A stretch of 64,000 bases of DNA from Engraulis encrasicolus (GCF_034702125.1 NC_085876.1:26082481-26146480), one strand, 5' to 3'. Positions 22,534 through 37,137 are shown, counted from the first letter of the stretch. A program made the numbers and translations. Notes: generated from the letters alone by a model not told the origin.

Positions 22534-23603
22534 TTAACCATCCTGTTACCCTCAGATTTTGTTTAGCCTACATCCATGATCCTTGGGGTCATTTACCCTA
22601 GCCATTTTAATGTCTACAAAATCAGTAAAGGCCAAAACTTTTGCACATATTTATGCCTCATATACAGTATTAAATGTTGCTCTGTTTGTGACATAAATAG
22701 TACATCAAATATATCCTAACTCCCCCACAGACACCTCACACACACACACACACACACGCAAAACAATCCATGACTAGGGGAAAATTTGCAAAATACCAAT
22801 AAAATGTACAGTATATCACGAAAGTGAATACACCCCTCACAGGTTTTTGCAGATTTGTGAGTATATATTTTCATAGGAAAGCATTACAGAAATTTCACTT
22901 TGACACAATGATTAGTGACCTTTTAACAACATATTTAACCGCTTAAATTTCTTGTTCACTCAGAAAAAAAAACAAAATACAGCCATTAATGTTTGAACAT
23001 GTACTCACAAAAGTGAGTACACCCCAGATGAAAATCCGGTAGAGAAGGGGCTGTGTTTGCTCGAATCGTCTCGAAATGAAACGAAATGAAAAGGGATGAA
23101 AAGGGAGGTCATCAGTGTGCGTTTCAACCTTTTTTTGCATTGAACTTTTACATTTTGATTCTGCATCTGGCTTAAATAGATTGGTGTGAGATTTGAATGC
23201 AATCCTATGGAGAATATCATGATCTGCTTCAGTAGTCACAGTGCATGTTGACATGCATGTTTCAAATTTGCTTTAGATGGTGTCAAGCATGTGTGGTGGT
23301 AAACAAGTGAGTTTTACAAAAAAAAGTGTATCCTCTCAATAGCCAAGCATGGTAGTGGGACTGACATGGCTTGGGGATGCATGAATGCTGTCAACATTGG
23401 CAATCTGAAGAACACCTAAAAGAAACATGCATGTCAACATGCATTGTTACTACTGAAGCAGATCATGATATTCTCCATAGGATTACATTCAAATCAAACA
23501 CCAATCTATGTAAGCCAGATGCAGAATCAAAATGTAAAAGTTCAATGCAGCCGTTAAACATTGAATAGGGTCAAATGGACCCCAAGGATAACAGGAGGGT
23601 TAA
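22534..23603. mobile_element. piggyBac-like non-autonomous element with TTAA borders
   Basis: TTAA at 22534-22537 and 23600-23603. Termini are CCATCCTGTTACCCT (left) and, reversed, CCCTCCTGTTATCCT (right). Subterminal ccttggggtcat / ccttggggtcca words match at both ends. The interior holds Tc1-like sequence, described separately. Confidence 0.7.
22809..23555. mobile_element. decayed Tc1-like element with an internal inverted repeat
   Basis: Left end cagtatatcacgaaagtg and internal aaaagtgagtacacccc are typical Tc1-family words. A plus-strand remnant near 23345-23390 reads KHGSGTDMAWGCMNAV in part, like the Tc1 transposase GSGSVMVWGC region. Two ~125 bp arms, about 23137-23262 and 23423-23550, are inverted copies of each other. 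No intact frame survives. Confidence 0.6.
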
Positions 23604-24017
23604 GTTATGCAGATACTGTACGTGTTATAGTTCTGAGAATTGTGCTGAAAACAGAGTGATATTGTGCAGAATTGTGAAATGTATATTTGGGTATGTAATT
23701 CAGGCTATTGACAATTTTGACATTAAGAGTGGTTGCCTGTGTCTTATAATGAAAATGTTGACCGAAAATAATGTGCTACTGTACAGTAATTGGGGAACTG
23801 ATAATCACATTTGGACCAAATTAAAAAATAATCTTACCACTTGATTGCCTGGTATTGCAAGTGCATCAGTAGACACTCAAAAACAATGAAAATTAAAATT
23901 TACCATGTCAGTAAATAGTGGTGTCAACAATAATCGATTCGGCAATGCATCGCAATACGGGGCATGGACAATTAAATTCAAAACGGCAAGTGCATCGATA
24001 CAGCATATTTTTTCAAG

Positions 24018-24110
24018 TTTCAATTAGAGTAGAGTAGTAGAGTAGAGTAGAGTAACTTTATTGATCCCCAAGGGGAAATTCAGGAAAAGTCAGGAAATTT
24101 AGTTACTTCC
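24018..24110 (-). mobile_element. Rex1-type LINE 3' tail, minus strand
   Basis: (AGTAG)n followed by taactttattgatccccaagg ggaaattc, the reverse complement of the usual tail of Rex1/CR1-type fish LINEs. Only the tail is seen. Confidence 0.6.
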
Positions 24111-24555
24111 GTGGATATTTCCGGAGCAAATTAATGTTAAATTAAATAAAAGCACTTCAAAGCATTGAAAACTGCAAGACTGATACAGAAAACAGGCAAT
24201 AAAATGTGCTCAGTATCTGACTACTTGTATTGCCTCATGACTGACTGATGGAATATTTGCTTTGCTCTCATTAGAAATGTAATGCATTGCAATGCATTGT
24301 AGAATTGAATCGAAACGAATCAAATCGAATCGCTACCTCCTGAATTGTAAACGAATTGAATCGTGAGGCAGTGCCAATGCACACCACTATCAGTAAATAA
24401 ATCCCATTTAGATTAATTGATGGTGTCCGCAGATTGACCTGAATGTTCTTACTGCCAGAGTACTGAGTGCTATAGGTTGCACAGTAGACTCCATTCCCAT
24501 GTTCAATAGTGCAGTCAGAGTTTGAAAATTGATGTGTAGCTTGGATTTGGGTAAT

Positions 24556-24977
<422 letters not shown>

Positions 24978-25104
24978 TTGTTGCCAGTAGAGATAGCTCT
25001 TTGGCTCTTTGACGAGATCTGGATCATAGTGACTCACTCCTTTCAAAGAGTCGTTCCAATAACTGGCTCTTTTGAACCATTTTTAAATATTTATTCGGTG
25101 TTAG

Positions 25105-26386
25105 TTAACCCTCAAGCGACCGGCCTGTTTTTGCGACTAATCTGACCGAGCGGGGTCATTTCTGACTCCAAGGAGTTTATATAGAAATACCATTATATAA
25201 ATTATTTTTGGGGTTCATTCAAGATTATTTACATCTCGCTCATACTTGTCCCTCATCTAAAGCAAAAAAATGTGATTTTGAACATTTTATTGTTTTGCTA
25301 AAAATTAGTCAAACTTACATACGTATATGCTAAATATGATGTATGCCCTCATTTGCATATGTAAACATCAAAATACAAAAAACATCCAATACATTTTTTT
25401 CTTCTCTCATCATCAGTAATCAACTGAGAAAGTTTCATGGTGATATCTATCATTTACATTTTTTAGCCTATTCACTTACCATAATAATACAGTATATTTA
25501 TGCTAATTATGGAAATTGCTCAAAGTGAAACTTTGGGAAACCAAGCTAAATTCTATCCATTAGGTCCATAGATGATATTTTTGCAATAAAACTTTAGGGT
25601 ACTCAACATTTCTGGGTTCATGAAATCACAAGATCAGAGAATATGGTAATTTACATAGACAAAACCATGTCTCAAACATATAACCTTATGCACACTCAAA
25701 ATTTCTCTGAAACTTTTTCTGGACATTGTAGCTGTGAAAAGGTGTCTTCCATATATATTAGAGCAAAGAAATGATTCAACTGATGCTTCAGCCTTTGTAT
25801 AGCCATATAATAAGGAAAATTCTAAAAACGCCATTGATTTCTACACTGATGACTGTTTCCTCCCTCTTTGTTCATCAGGATGAATTTCATTTCATATTTG
25901 TATCATGTGTCTTGGACCACTGTGCCATGATATCAACATATATGGAAGAATAACAGAGGAAATGCTACCTGGGTGCCCTCAAAATATCCTCCGTTGTCTA
26001 TCGCAAGGGTGCCCTATTGATATAAATAATATATTATATTTTAATACTATAAATGTTTATATTATGAATATTTTAGGTCTGCTGACCATGGCCTGCCCAA
26101 AGACACAAAATACAAAAAACAGAGTTTGAAAATTACAACAACAATGAACATTATAATGTTGAGTATCTCATGGATCCTCTCGGGGTCATAAATGACCCCA
26201 GAGGTGTTTTGATTATAAATCCTATATAGATGGTCCAAATCTCACAAAAATCATTCACAACATGCACAACATATGTATTGACAAACTCCTAGAAGGACAA
26301 GTTTTTCTGATGAAAATTGCAGAAATGGTGTATGAAAATATGTGCCCGGGGTCATAAATGACCCCAGTTGGTCGCTTTAGGGTTAA
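25105..26386 (-). mobile_element. decayed piggyBac-family transposon
   Basis: TTAA at 25105-25108 and 26383-26386; 1274 bp between. Termini are CCCTCAAGCGACC and (reversed) CCCTAAAGCGACC. GGGGTCATAAATGACCCC lies inside the right end and recurs near 26185. A minus-strand remnant (about 25634-25834) reads HLFTATMSRKSFREIL, like the MSRxRF region of piggyBac transposases. The frame is broken, so it is not autonomous. Confidence 0.75.
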
Positions 26387-28270
<1,884 letters not shown>

Positions 28271-28519
28271 AGGGGCACAGATAGAGGGGCACTGACAAAG
28301 CCCAATCCCCCCCCACCCCCACCCCCACCCAACCACACCTTATGTGCTGTGGAGGAGTAGGCCTATTCTTTAATGTGGCTATTACTCAGCTATGCCAAAC
28401 ACATTGTAATCATTAGGTTACTAACAAATAAAGAGAACAGAGCACAACAGTGACATCATGCTCCTCACGTCTCCCTTTCCTTTATCTGCTTCATCTCTTA
28501 AAGCTGCAGGCCTAATTCA

Positions 28520-29293
28520 TTAATTCTCCCCTATCTTCTCATAGCAGATGAAGTTGAACTTCTCCAGACAGTCCTCACTGGTCACAGTCTCTGTCTCCGA
28601 GCCGACGGCTCCGCAGTGTAAGGGCTGAGCAGGACACCTGGGTAGGTGGTCATACAGGTGCAGGTCCCTTAGTCCTGTTTCAAGCTTCCTGTCCACCCAC
28701 AGCCACTCGTCAGCAAGGAACCTCAAACTGGTCCAAACACGAGGACTCTGGGCACCGCCGCTCAGGTCCAAGGCCTTCAGAAGCTCTGACCTTAGCGGTA
28801 GACCAGCCAGGTCGGTGTGGTGAGAGCGGCAGTGCATCAGAGCCTCCTCCCAAGTCTTGCGCTCTCTCACCAGGATCAGCTCGTGTGTCCAGTAGAAGCA
28901 GAAGAAGGGCATTGGAAAGTAACACGGAGCATCGAACCAGCGATTGCGTACGTTGACAGCGGCACATTTTTCCAGCCCATTGCCATTGGGCTGAGAGGAA
29001 TTCCAGCGTCGAAAGGGAAGTCTCTCTTGATCGATAAACCCCCAGTTCCCATCAACCAAACGTAGCCCAATCCAGTTTCGTTTTTTGACATTCTGGGTGG
29101 TTGGTATGGACAGCAGGTCTTGTTCCCACTTACTTTCGAAGGTGGACAGGTCCACATAGTAATGCTCCCTGCAATACTCTCGAGCTTTGAACCATGTCTT
29201 AGGTTCAGCTATGAATACGTGATCTTTGCGGTACAAGTGAGCAGTAGTCAGCTCACAGAGAGCAAGGACAACAAAGGTGTTCACCACCCGCAT
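28520..29293 (-). CDS. secreted protein with two C-type lectin-like domains
   Basis: A single 257-residue frame without introns. Residues 1-19 form a signal peptide (MRVVNTFVVLALCELTTAH), and there is no later membrane segment, so it should be secreted. CTLD1 spans about 20-132, with Trp-Ile-Gly (WIGLRL) and Cys positions at both ends; QPN occupies the site where mannose-type lectins have EPN. CTLD2 spans about 133-252 with WTSLRF and WLWVD; it lacks an EPN/QPD triplet, so its calcium-dependent sugar binding is doubtful. Domain layout resembles a piece of a mannose-receptor or selectin-like fish CTLD family. ATTAAA on the minus strand near 28375 could serve 3' processing. Ligand unknown. Confidence 0.85.
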   Translation of the reverse strand: MRVVNTFVVLALCELTTAHLYRKDHVFIAEPKTWFKAREYCREHYYVDLSTFESKWEQDLLSIPTTQNVKKRNWIGLRLVDGNWGFIDQERLPFRRWNSSQPNGNGLEKCAAVNVRNRWFDAPCYFPMPFFCFYWTHELILVRERKTWEEALMHCRSHHTDLAGLPLRSELLKALDLSGGAQSPRVWTSLRFLADEWLWVDRKLETGLRDLHLYDHLPRCPAQPLHCGAVGSETETVTSEDCLEKFNFICYEKIGEN

Positions 29294-29583
29294 CTCTGCA
29301 ATGGGATGTGCATGTGGGCATTTGATACCTTTCTCCGCTGTCTAATCCTCACTGGCTTCCTGGTGGTATTCAATGACATAACACCATGCTGTTGTGTGTC
29401 TGCAAATTCTAATCTACGCCTTTTGATATTCAAAGGTGGAGAGGGCAGAGTACACACAACCAAAGAAAGCATGCATCTGTCAGTGCTGGTTTATTCTGCA
29501 GCAGGCACACATTGCAAATGGCATTTTACTACAGGCACACATTGCAAATGGCAAATGGATTAGTTGGTGAAAAGGGGAATGAT

Positions 29584-29752
29584 TTAGGCCCTGCCTTGGC
29601 CAACCGGTGGGGCACTCACCTGCCATGCGGTTGACCCGGATTAGATTCCCGACCCAGGTCCTTTACGACCCCTCCCCGTCTCTCTCCCAATTCGTTTCCT
29701 GTCCACCTCTCACACTGTCCTATCAAAGAAAGTCGAAAAAGACCAAAAAAAA
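29584..29752 (+). mobile_element. tRNA-derived SINE
   Basis: Head ggccctgccttggccaaccgg, A/B-box-like spacing, CT-rich body gtttcctgtccacctc and tail aaagtcgaaaaagacc. Same family as 4769 and 55303. Confidence 0.8.
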
Positions 29753-29754
29753 TC

Positions 29755-30956
29755 TTAAAGGGACACTGTGCAGGAAATGGTCAAAAAAGGTACTGCAACT
29801 ATGCTGCTCATTGAAACTGGGCTGCCTATTGCCAAATTTGATCTTTACATGAAAGTTTACAAAGTAATAAACAAATATTTTCTAGTATGGTCCAAGTACA
29901 GTCATTTTAGCAGCTAACTAGAATGGGCACTCGGTAGAGCGCAAACCTTCGCCTACGCCACTTATTTTTTTCTGGCCATCTTCAAAGTGTGGGGCATAAC
30001 ATTGTCCAAATTTTGGTGTTAGTTTCATTTAAATCGGAGCGGAATATCGTAATATTACATTTTTGGCCCAGTCTTGACCTCTTATTCAATTCAGCATGCA
30101 CACGTTCTTCTGGCATGTAGTGCTTGGCAAAGAAAAACGTTTTTGACCTTTTAGTGACCTTGACCTTGACCTTTGACCCAATCACTCCCAAAAAGTAATC
30201 GTTGTTCCTTGGGTCATGACCAATCATCCCAGTAAATGTCATAAAAATCGGCTCAATTTACGTTTTGACCTTTTCGTGACCATGACCTTGACCTTTGACC
30301 CAATCACTCCCAAAAAGTAATCGATTGTTCCTTGGGTCATGACCAATCATCCCACTACATTTCATAAAAATCGGCTCAATTTACGTTTTTGACCTTTTCG
30401 TGACCTTGACCTGGACCTTTGACCTTTGACCCAATCACTCCCAAAAAGTATTGTTCCTTGGGTCATGACCAATCATCCCACTAAATTTCATAAAAATCGT
30501 CTCAGTTCTGTCTGAGTTATACGAAGCACAAACAAACATTTTGACCTTGACCTTTGACCTTTGACCCAATCACTCCCAAAAACGAATCGATTCTTCCTTG
30601 GGTCATGACCAATCATCCCACAAAAATCCCACATAAAAATCGGCTCAGTTTTGACTGAGTTAGACGAAGTACAAACAAACAACAAACAAACAAATAGACA
30701 TATTCACAAATAAATAAATACACGGCGGGCAAAACATAACCTTCTGGCGAAGGTAAAAATGGCTATTTTTGGAAATTCAAAATGGCGGACCATGGAGAAG
30801 ATCCCCCTTTTCATGTATGAAAAGTGCATTTTTTCCAGTCATAATGCTTAGAATTTGATGCTGGTGGTAAGTATTTATGAAAAAGGTAACATTAGTGAAT
30901 GGGCAGCATGAATTCTGGAAATAAACAACTAAAAATCTCACACAGTGTCCCTTTAA
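29755..30956. mobile_element. TTAA-flanked MITE, AGGGACACTGTG family, copy 2, interrupted
   Basis: TTAA at 29755-29758 and 30953-30956 with AGGGACACTGTG ends. Compared with the copy at 5534-5899, the sequence is collinear except for about 835 bp inserted between gcagcta and aaatggct. Confidence 0.85.
29922..30757. mobile_element. element nested in the MITE, with tandem TGACCTTTGACC blocks
   Basis: The borders carry inverted ccttcgcc (left, about 29946) and ggcgaagg (right, about 30747). The interior has four tandem units of about 120-150 bp, each with gacctttgacccaatcactc and ccttgggtcatgaccaatc. No coding capacity. Class not identified. Confidence 0.65.
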
Positions 30957-31371
30957 AAAAAAAAGAAAATGAATTAATTTACTAAAAAGTGTCATGTGAA
31001 TGTAGGGATCATTCATTCGTTTGGTCATTAATTTGCTCATTCATTTCTGTGATGTTTCTCTTTTCTTTGCCCATATAGGAACACACAAATAAACAGTACA
31101 GCTTATCGTTATTAGGGAAGGGGACACAACCTGCAAAACCATCATCATGCTAACAAATAGATTATTACTATAATTCTCCTCTTCTTCATTGGCCTCATTG
31201 CCCTCTCATACAAATGTCATTTGCAATGTGCCTGCAGTAGAATAAACAATGTTCACAGATGCATACTTTCTCATTTCCCTTTTGAAACACATGCAAAAGC
31301 TGTAAGCAAACAATGACATAGTGATTGTGTTTACTAGTCAAATATAGGCCTAAAGACTAGTAAAAGGCAGG

Positions 31372-31520
31372 GCCGGCCTATCCATCTGGCATACCGGGCA
31401 TTTCCTGGTGTGCCCTGCACCCTCATGGGCCCCTATTTTCTGAAATGTACTTAAAAAAATAATAATTCTGAAATACATTTCTGAAAATAGGGCCTCACAA
31501 GGGTGCGGGGCCCACCGGTG
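31372..31520. repeat. short imperfect palindrome
   Basis: gcaccctcatgggcccctattttctgaaat pairs in part with ctgaaaatagggcc and aagggtgcggggccc. Possibly a small MITE remnant. Confidence 0.4.
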
Positions 31521-31671
31521 AGTCAGTCAGTCCTTTCATTCTGCTTAGTAGCAAAAATGTTTCATGAACCTCAAAAATGTCATGTAGGCTTAATATCCAA
31601 AAGGAATGCTTACTTCAACACTGTAACGTTTGCCATAGATTAGATACAATGTGTGTTTCATGCACTAGACC

Positions 31672-31985
31672 AGTGTTTCCCAAACTGGGGTGCATGCACC
31701 CCTGGGGGTGCATGGCCTGACATAATGGGGTGCACGACCTGAATAGAGCAGTGGATATGTGAGTTTTTCGCATTAAGTAGTTTTTAATTGTTTGGTGAAT
31801 TGTATGCTGGAAGGGTTCATGTGAAGTGTAGTTTAACTCCTACTATTGGAAAAGGGGATTCCCCAACACAACTGTGCAAAATGTGCAGTGAATAGCGTGG
31901 GCATCAGCACACCAAAATATTCGCTTAGGGTGCGCAAACCACATTGAAATGTACAAGGGGGTGCGCAGGGGGAAGACAACTTGAT
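31672..31985. mobile_element. hAT-like element remnant, left end only
   Basis: Begins cagtgtttcccaaactggg and contains the gcacccctgggggtgca phrase. No matching right terminus was found, so it is truncated. Confidence 0.45.
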
Positions 31986-32016
31986 TGCATTTGGACTTGA
32001 TTAGTATTACTTATGG

Positions 32017-32258
32017 CAGGGGTTTCCAAACTTTTCCGAAATTTTCTGTGCACCCGGTTTCACAACTGCATAGATAAACCCATTCAAGTACTAAAAGCAC
32101 AATACATGTTAACATATTTACATTGTAAAGAAGAAAATGACTCCACTGGGATTGTAATTCAATTTATTAAATTATTCAGTTTATTCTGCTGTTTTTTTCC
32201 TGCCAACTTGCAGCGCCCCCCTGGCGTCCCTGCATAGCCTTCACTTTGAAAACCACTG
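32017..32258. mobile_element. hAT-like MITE
   Basis: Left end CAGGGGTTTCCAAACTTT, right end CACTTTGAAAACCACTG. Flanking 8-mers agree poorly. Confidence 0.55.
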
Positions 32259-32934
32259 ACCTAGGCTAATTACTCAGGACTGTTCACAGCACAGGTGGTG
32301 AAACTCTTGGCGAAGTTTACCGACATACGCTATCTTTACTGAGATGGTGCATTCAGAAAGGACCAAAATTCCCAGTTATTATTACTTTACCCCAGGTTCC
32401 CCCATTCAACTAGTGGTTGATGACAGCAAAAATACTGAATCAAACTAAGATAACGCAAAACACGCCCACTCAATGCAAAAGCGTGTGCTCAAGTTGGGTC
32501 TCCTAAGGGGGCGTTGTCCCCTACTTCTTCTTCTCTTTTTGAGGTGTTTGCGCAAGAGGTGCGCTACCGCCATCTACAGCGCTACGATGACTTCATTGAT
32601 TCTCAACCTCAGGACTCCGAAGGTCTCCTAACCGAAGGTCTCCTAAAGGGGCGTTCACCCGACTTAAAGTGGATACCGGAAAAGAAACAAAATGACGCTT
32701 CTTGTTAGATCCAGCTTCTTTGATGACAGTTTGACTGATGATAGTGTTGTGGGAGCTTTTTCCAAACACTAGGGGGCAGCATAGTCTTATTATCTAATCT
32801 CAACTGGCAAACTCCCATTGTTGATGACACAGCACTCCAAAGCACACAGCACTCTCCGCACACAATGGAATTGCATTCATGCCTCAGCCATCAATAACTT
32901 GCCTCCAACACAAGAGTTGGGAGACTCACAGTCC

Positions 32935-34691
32935 TCAAGATGAAAAGTCTACTACAGTAAACACCAAAAAACATGTGACTGCCACTGAGCCTCCACCTAC
33001 AGCCATAATGAACCCAAAATCCCCACTGATCCCCATAGTGATGAACCCCAGCCCTAGCGCCCCCATGCCAAAGGCAGCCAGCCCTAAAAACACAGCGTTC
33101 ACAACAACGTTAACCCTCGCCTCCCCGAGCCCAGTGCCGCCTCCGTACCCCAGAGACGCCACTCTCTCCATATTGGGCATCGCAGAAACAGCAGCCGTCA
33201 CAGACAGCAGTAGCATTTTCCTGCCTTGGGATAAAGATATGGCCCCTAGAACAGCGCCCCCTAGTGCCCCAAGTAGTGCGCCCGCGGCCCCTGCCCCGCC
33301 GTGCCTCATCTTCGCAGCGATGACGGCCGCCTCCAGAGCCAACCCAGCTGCACTGCTCACCCCGACCAGGAGCCCCGCGGTGGCACAGGGACCCAGCGCG
33401 CCCAACAAAACCCGCACCCCCTCCAGAGCCAAGATGGTGGCGGCCACCGCCCCCGCTGCCAGGTGCTCCGCCTCCCAGGTGTTCAGACCCAGCAGGAAAT
33501 AGATCCCCATCACGGCTCCCAAGATGGTGGCGCACAGAGGGGCCACGTGACCGCAGGAGCACAGCAGCACGGCCGTGGCCTGTTGCCGCTTCTGTCGATA
33601 GGTGAGGAAGAACGCGGTGACACCCGTCAGAAGTCCCGCGAACGTCACCGCCGCACAGAAGGTGTAGAGCAGGAAGTGGGGGGAGTCAGGAGGAGCAGAG
33701 TTGGGGGTGGAGCTTCTGGGGGGCAGCTGACCAGTGAGCAAACTCAGTATCTTCTGAGGTAGCGTGCAGAGCCACGCCGGAAAGTCCGTCCCAAAGTACA
33801 GCATTATCAACACTAAGATGTAGGCACCAGGGTGGGCGAAGCTTACGACCATCCCCAAAAACATGACAATGAAGTGTGTGATCAGGAAGACTATCAGCTG
33901 TGTTATGAAGAGCCAATGGACCCTCATTACAATGCATAGGACTACCAGCAGCACAACACAGGGTCCTGCGATGAGCTCCTGACTTCCCCACTGCAGCACC
34001 GACTCAGCTGTTGCCCCGAGCAACGCCCAGGCTCCTGAGGCCGACTCAGCTGTTGCCCCGAGCAACGCCCCGGCTCCGGAGGCCCCCAGCACCACCAGGG
34101 GACCCGTGCAGGACATGGACACAGCCTCCAGTCCCAACATGCTTAGGAGCCGGCTATCTCTGATTGTCCTTAGGAGGTGGCTATCTCTGATTGTCCTCAG
34201 GAAGCGGCTATCTCTGATTGTCCTTAAGAGGCAGCTTTCCCTAAGTATCTTGACAACCCCTCCAACCATCCTTCCAAGGTTCCTTAATAGGTTGTTCACT
34301 CCAAGTGTCGTTACAAGTTTACTTTCTCTGAGTGTCCTTAAGATGCTGTTCTCCCTGAGCATTCTTGCTAGGCTGCTTTCTCCGAGCACCTTCACAACTC
34401 GTCCAAGCATCCCTCCAAGACCACTGGCTCCAAGTCTATTCATCAGGCCGCTGGCTGCGGTTGCCATCCCGATGCCCAGCGCGGTGCTCCACAGCGCGAT
34501 GCCCATCGTGGCACAGCACAGCAGCAGTGCCAGCCCGAACGCCCCCGTGTGCTCTGCCAAGGCCAGGGCGTCTGGATAGGCGGCACTCATGACGAGCCAC
34601 TGCGCCTCAGCTATGGCCTGGGCAGCGGTGCCCGTCACTGCATACCCTCCCCCCGCCGCCCGCAGCACCGCCCACAACGCTGATTGGCTGC
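32935..34691 (-). CDS. multi-pass membrane protein with LLRTIRDS-type tandem repeat, unrecognised
   Basis: A 585-codon open exon (including the stop) after a tttgcag acceptor at 34696-34692; the first codon is split, so an upstream exon is needed (candidate at 34897-34906). I do not recognise the family. Composition is Gly/Ala/Leu-rich with roughly eight or more hydrophobic segments: one near residues 45-75, then, after a soluble-looking insert, several between about 235 and 580 (for example LIVFLITHFIVMFLGMVV and FLLYTFCAAVTFAGLL). Residues about 90-200 hold a Leu/Arg/Ser repeat (LRESxLLRTIRDS), with at least three near-exact LLRTIRDS units, probably amphipathic helices. No signal peptide or enzyme motif was seen. 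The final hydrophobic stretch lies six residues from the C-terminus. It is probably a genuine gene, because the long frame has a good splice acceptor and coherent protein-like composition. Confidence 0.75.
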
Positions 34692-34896
34692 CTGCAAAAC
34701 AGGAAGAGGAAGTGGAAATGGGTGAATGTGAAAAGGCAGGAAGTGTCTAAAAAGAAAAACATTATGGCCAAATGAATGTGCAGTTGAGGGTGATAGTATA
34801 TGGTTGAGAAAACACTGGGCCATCCTTTAACATGCTGAGGTAGATGAAGCCAAGTGTAAACCATCTAACACATTTGTGTAAGATTAACCAGCTTAC

Positions 34897-34906
34897 TTAT
34901 TCCCAT
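34897..34906 (-). CDS. candidate first coding exon of the membrane protein
   Basis: An ATG with A at -3 and G at +4 (acaaaatgg), ten coding bases, then gtaagc. Its phase (one base left over) fits the acceptor at 34691, giving MGISSQSAL and a 205 bp intron. The exon is tiny and the choice rests only on phase and context; other upstream exons are possible. Confidence 0.35.
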
Positions 34907-37050
34907 TTTGTGTTGTGGTGGTGGTGGTATCTAGTCCAATGACGATCCAATCGATATGTGCTGTGTTTAGAAACAAGAGATTATTTCCATTGCAGATCAT
35001 GACAACACCCAAAGGCAACTGTCCCCATTCATTGCCACCAAACAAAAAGTGCATTCTTACTTTCATTTTGGACAGCCACTGCCACCCTCTTGTCACAGGA
35101 GCAGGTTTACAGACCAGTTGAGCAGGTTACAGTCTGCAGAGTGGAAGTGGTTCAAGACACCCACCCCATTTGTGTACGCTCAAAGCCATATTGCAGTGAG
35201 GGAGGGAGCACGGCTGCTGTTCAGTACTGTCAGAAATTGTCTAAGCTATGAGATAGGCGTCTCTCATTGGCTCCCATTATAGCCCCGTTGGCGAACGCAG
35301 CCAAGTTAAAGATGAATGGGAGCCTATTGGGCTAAATGGCTCAGCAGGGATTTGTGACGGTTCTGTTCTCTGGTTTGTAAAGATGTGTGCACATTCTGTA
35401 CCTTATCATGAACGTTGTATTAGAAGTGAAGTTAAAGGTTCCTGACATGGCTTTGTTCTCCCAAAGACGTGTTAGTTTTGTCCTGCAACACGCTAGCATT
35501 CGGCTAATACCTGCTGGCTGAGGAATCTTTGCGACTATTCACGACCAGAGCTGAGAGACGTACTCTGACTGATCCTAGCAGAGACATCTACGGTCACACA
35601 CCTCAAAACCCCCCACCACCGTCCAACATGTTAATTGAAGGTGCCCAAATTCTTAAGGATGAGCGCAGTCATTTCCTTTACCCTATGTACACATGCCGCT
35701 TTTCCACCACCTTAAATGCAATAAATAACAGGTGTCCGCAACAATCCTAACATAACTTTAAACACATCGACATCTGAAGTCAGACTTAAAACTACAAAAC
35801 AAATGGCGTAGTGCCGTAAAGTCGATTGTCACGTGTTATGTCATTGCTATAGTTGAAATAAGGGTCATTTTCACGAATGTAACACTTGACAAGATGCAAA
35901 CGTGTCGGCAAATGCTTTCACTTACTCATATCTATCGAACGCGACTCCATTGTTTCCAGGGAAAAAATCACACGGGCAGATAGTTCTATGAGAAGGGTAC
36001 AGCCCCGTTGGCACCCATTCATTATTTACTTGGCTGTGATAACATAGCTGCAGTGCCACTCCTGGCCACACCAGCTAGTTGTGGTTCTTGTACAAGATTC
36101 CATTTTCTTTGGTACTGTCATCATGGTTGCAGTTTTTCCCATCTGGTATTCGGTGCTCTAGGGACAGAGGTTTCAAAGTAAAAGTAAATGTGTGGTGTAC
36201 AACACCAGCACATGATATAGCTGCTAAACCACTTAGTCCAACGTAAGGAGATACCTGTAGACTGTGTTGTTACTGAAAAATACTAAAAACCTAACAAGGA
36301 CCCGCCACAAACTTGATACAATCAGTGTAGAGTCAGCTGATTGTAAGACAACTACACAGGTCTACTGGCTACTCAGATACGTTTCCTGTGTTGGAAGGAA
36401 ATTGTTTTCTTTTTTTTTTACTTTTACTTTTGAAACCTCTGTCTCAGGAACCATGTGATCCCCAGCCTTGGCCCGCCCGGCCAGCCACACTTCCTGTCAA
36501 CTTTGTTGTTGCAACAGCCAGCGTCTATTGGCCAATCTATCCCAGTAAACTAAACAGATAAGATAGTAAACCAGTGCAATACATACCACATAAGTCATAT
36601 TCAGTATGGTTGAGGCAACAACTCAGTCCAGTTAAGCAGCACCATTTCCCATCTCTGCTGTAAGACTGCTGTTTTGGTTTCAGTTTTGGCTGTCTCTCAG
36701 AGTGGGACTTTCCATTAGACTTTTACAGCTGCCATTAGAGCACACAGTGCTGATCAGTGAGAGCATGAGTGGTGTGTTTGTCAGCTGCTAGTGGTGGTGG
36801 TGACAGCTGGCGATGGCTGGCTTTACTAAGGGTGATGGCTGTCTGTTGTAACGTGTGCTGTAAATTATCTAAACCATGTAGATGATAGGTCTCCCTGCTG
36901 GGGCACACCCATACTGTAGGCTACTTCCTGTAAGCTGTTTTAGTGGCACTACCTTGGGCCAATTGATAACAAACTATAAATAAAACTAAACTGCTATTCC
37001 GCAGAGAAAATGATATTATGCTTGCAGCTCATGGACACACACATGCGCAC
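34907..37050. other. no gene recognised
   Basis: Intergenic or upstream sequence of the membrane-protein gene. Two phrases with agccccgttgg are found at 35281 and 36001, a weak local duplication. Nothing else can be supported. Confidence 0.45.
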
Positions 37051-37054
37051 ACGC

Positions 37055-37137
<83 letters not shown>
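37055..37137. repeat. (GA)n microsatellite
   Basis: About 80 bp of near-perfect GA. Confidence 0.97.

Noticed and set aside
22943..23568. Two opposed frames with VTTEADHDILHRI as a conserved gene pair
   Set aside because: Both come from the two arms of an inverted repeat in a decayed Tc1-like element; frames are short and unsupported.
30120..30660. CRISPR-like array from the regular repeats
   Set aside because: Units are contiguous diverged tandem repeats within a transposable element in a vertebrate genome; no spacers and no cas genes.
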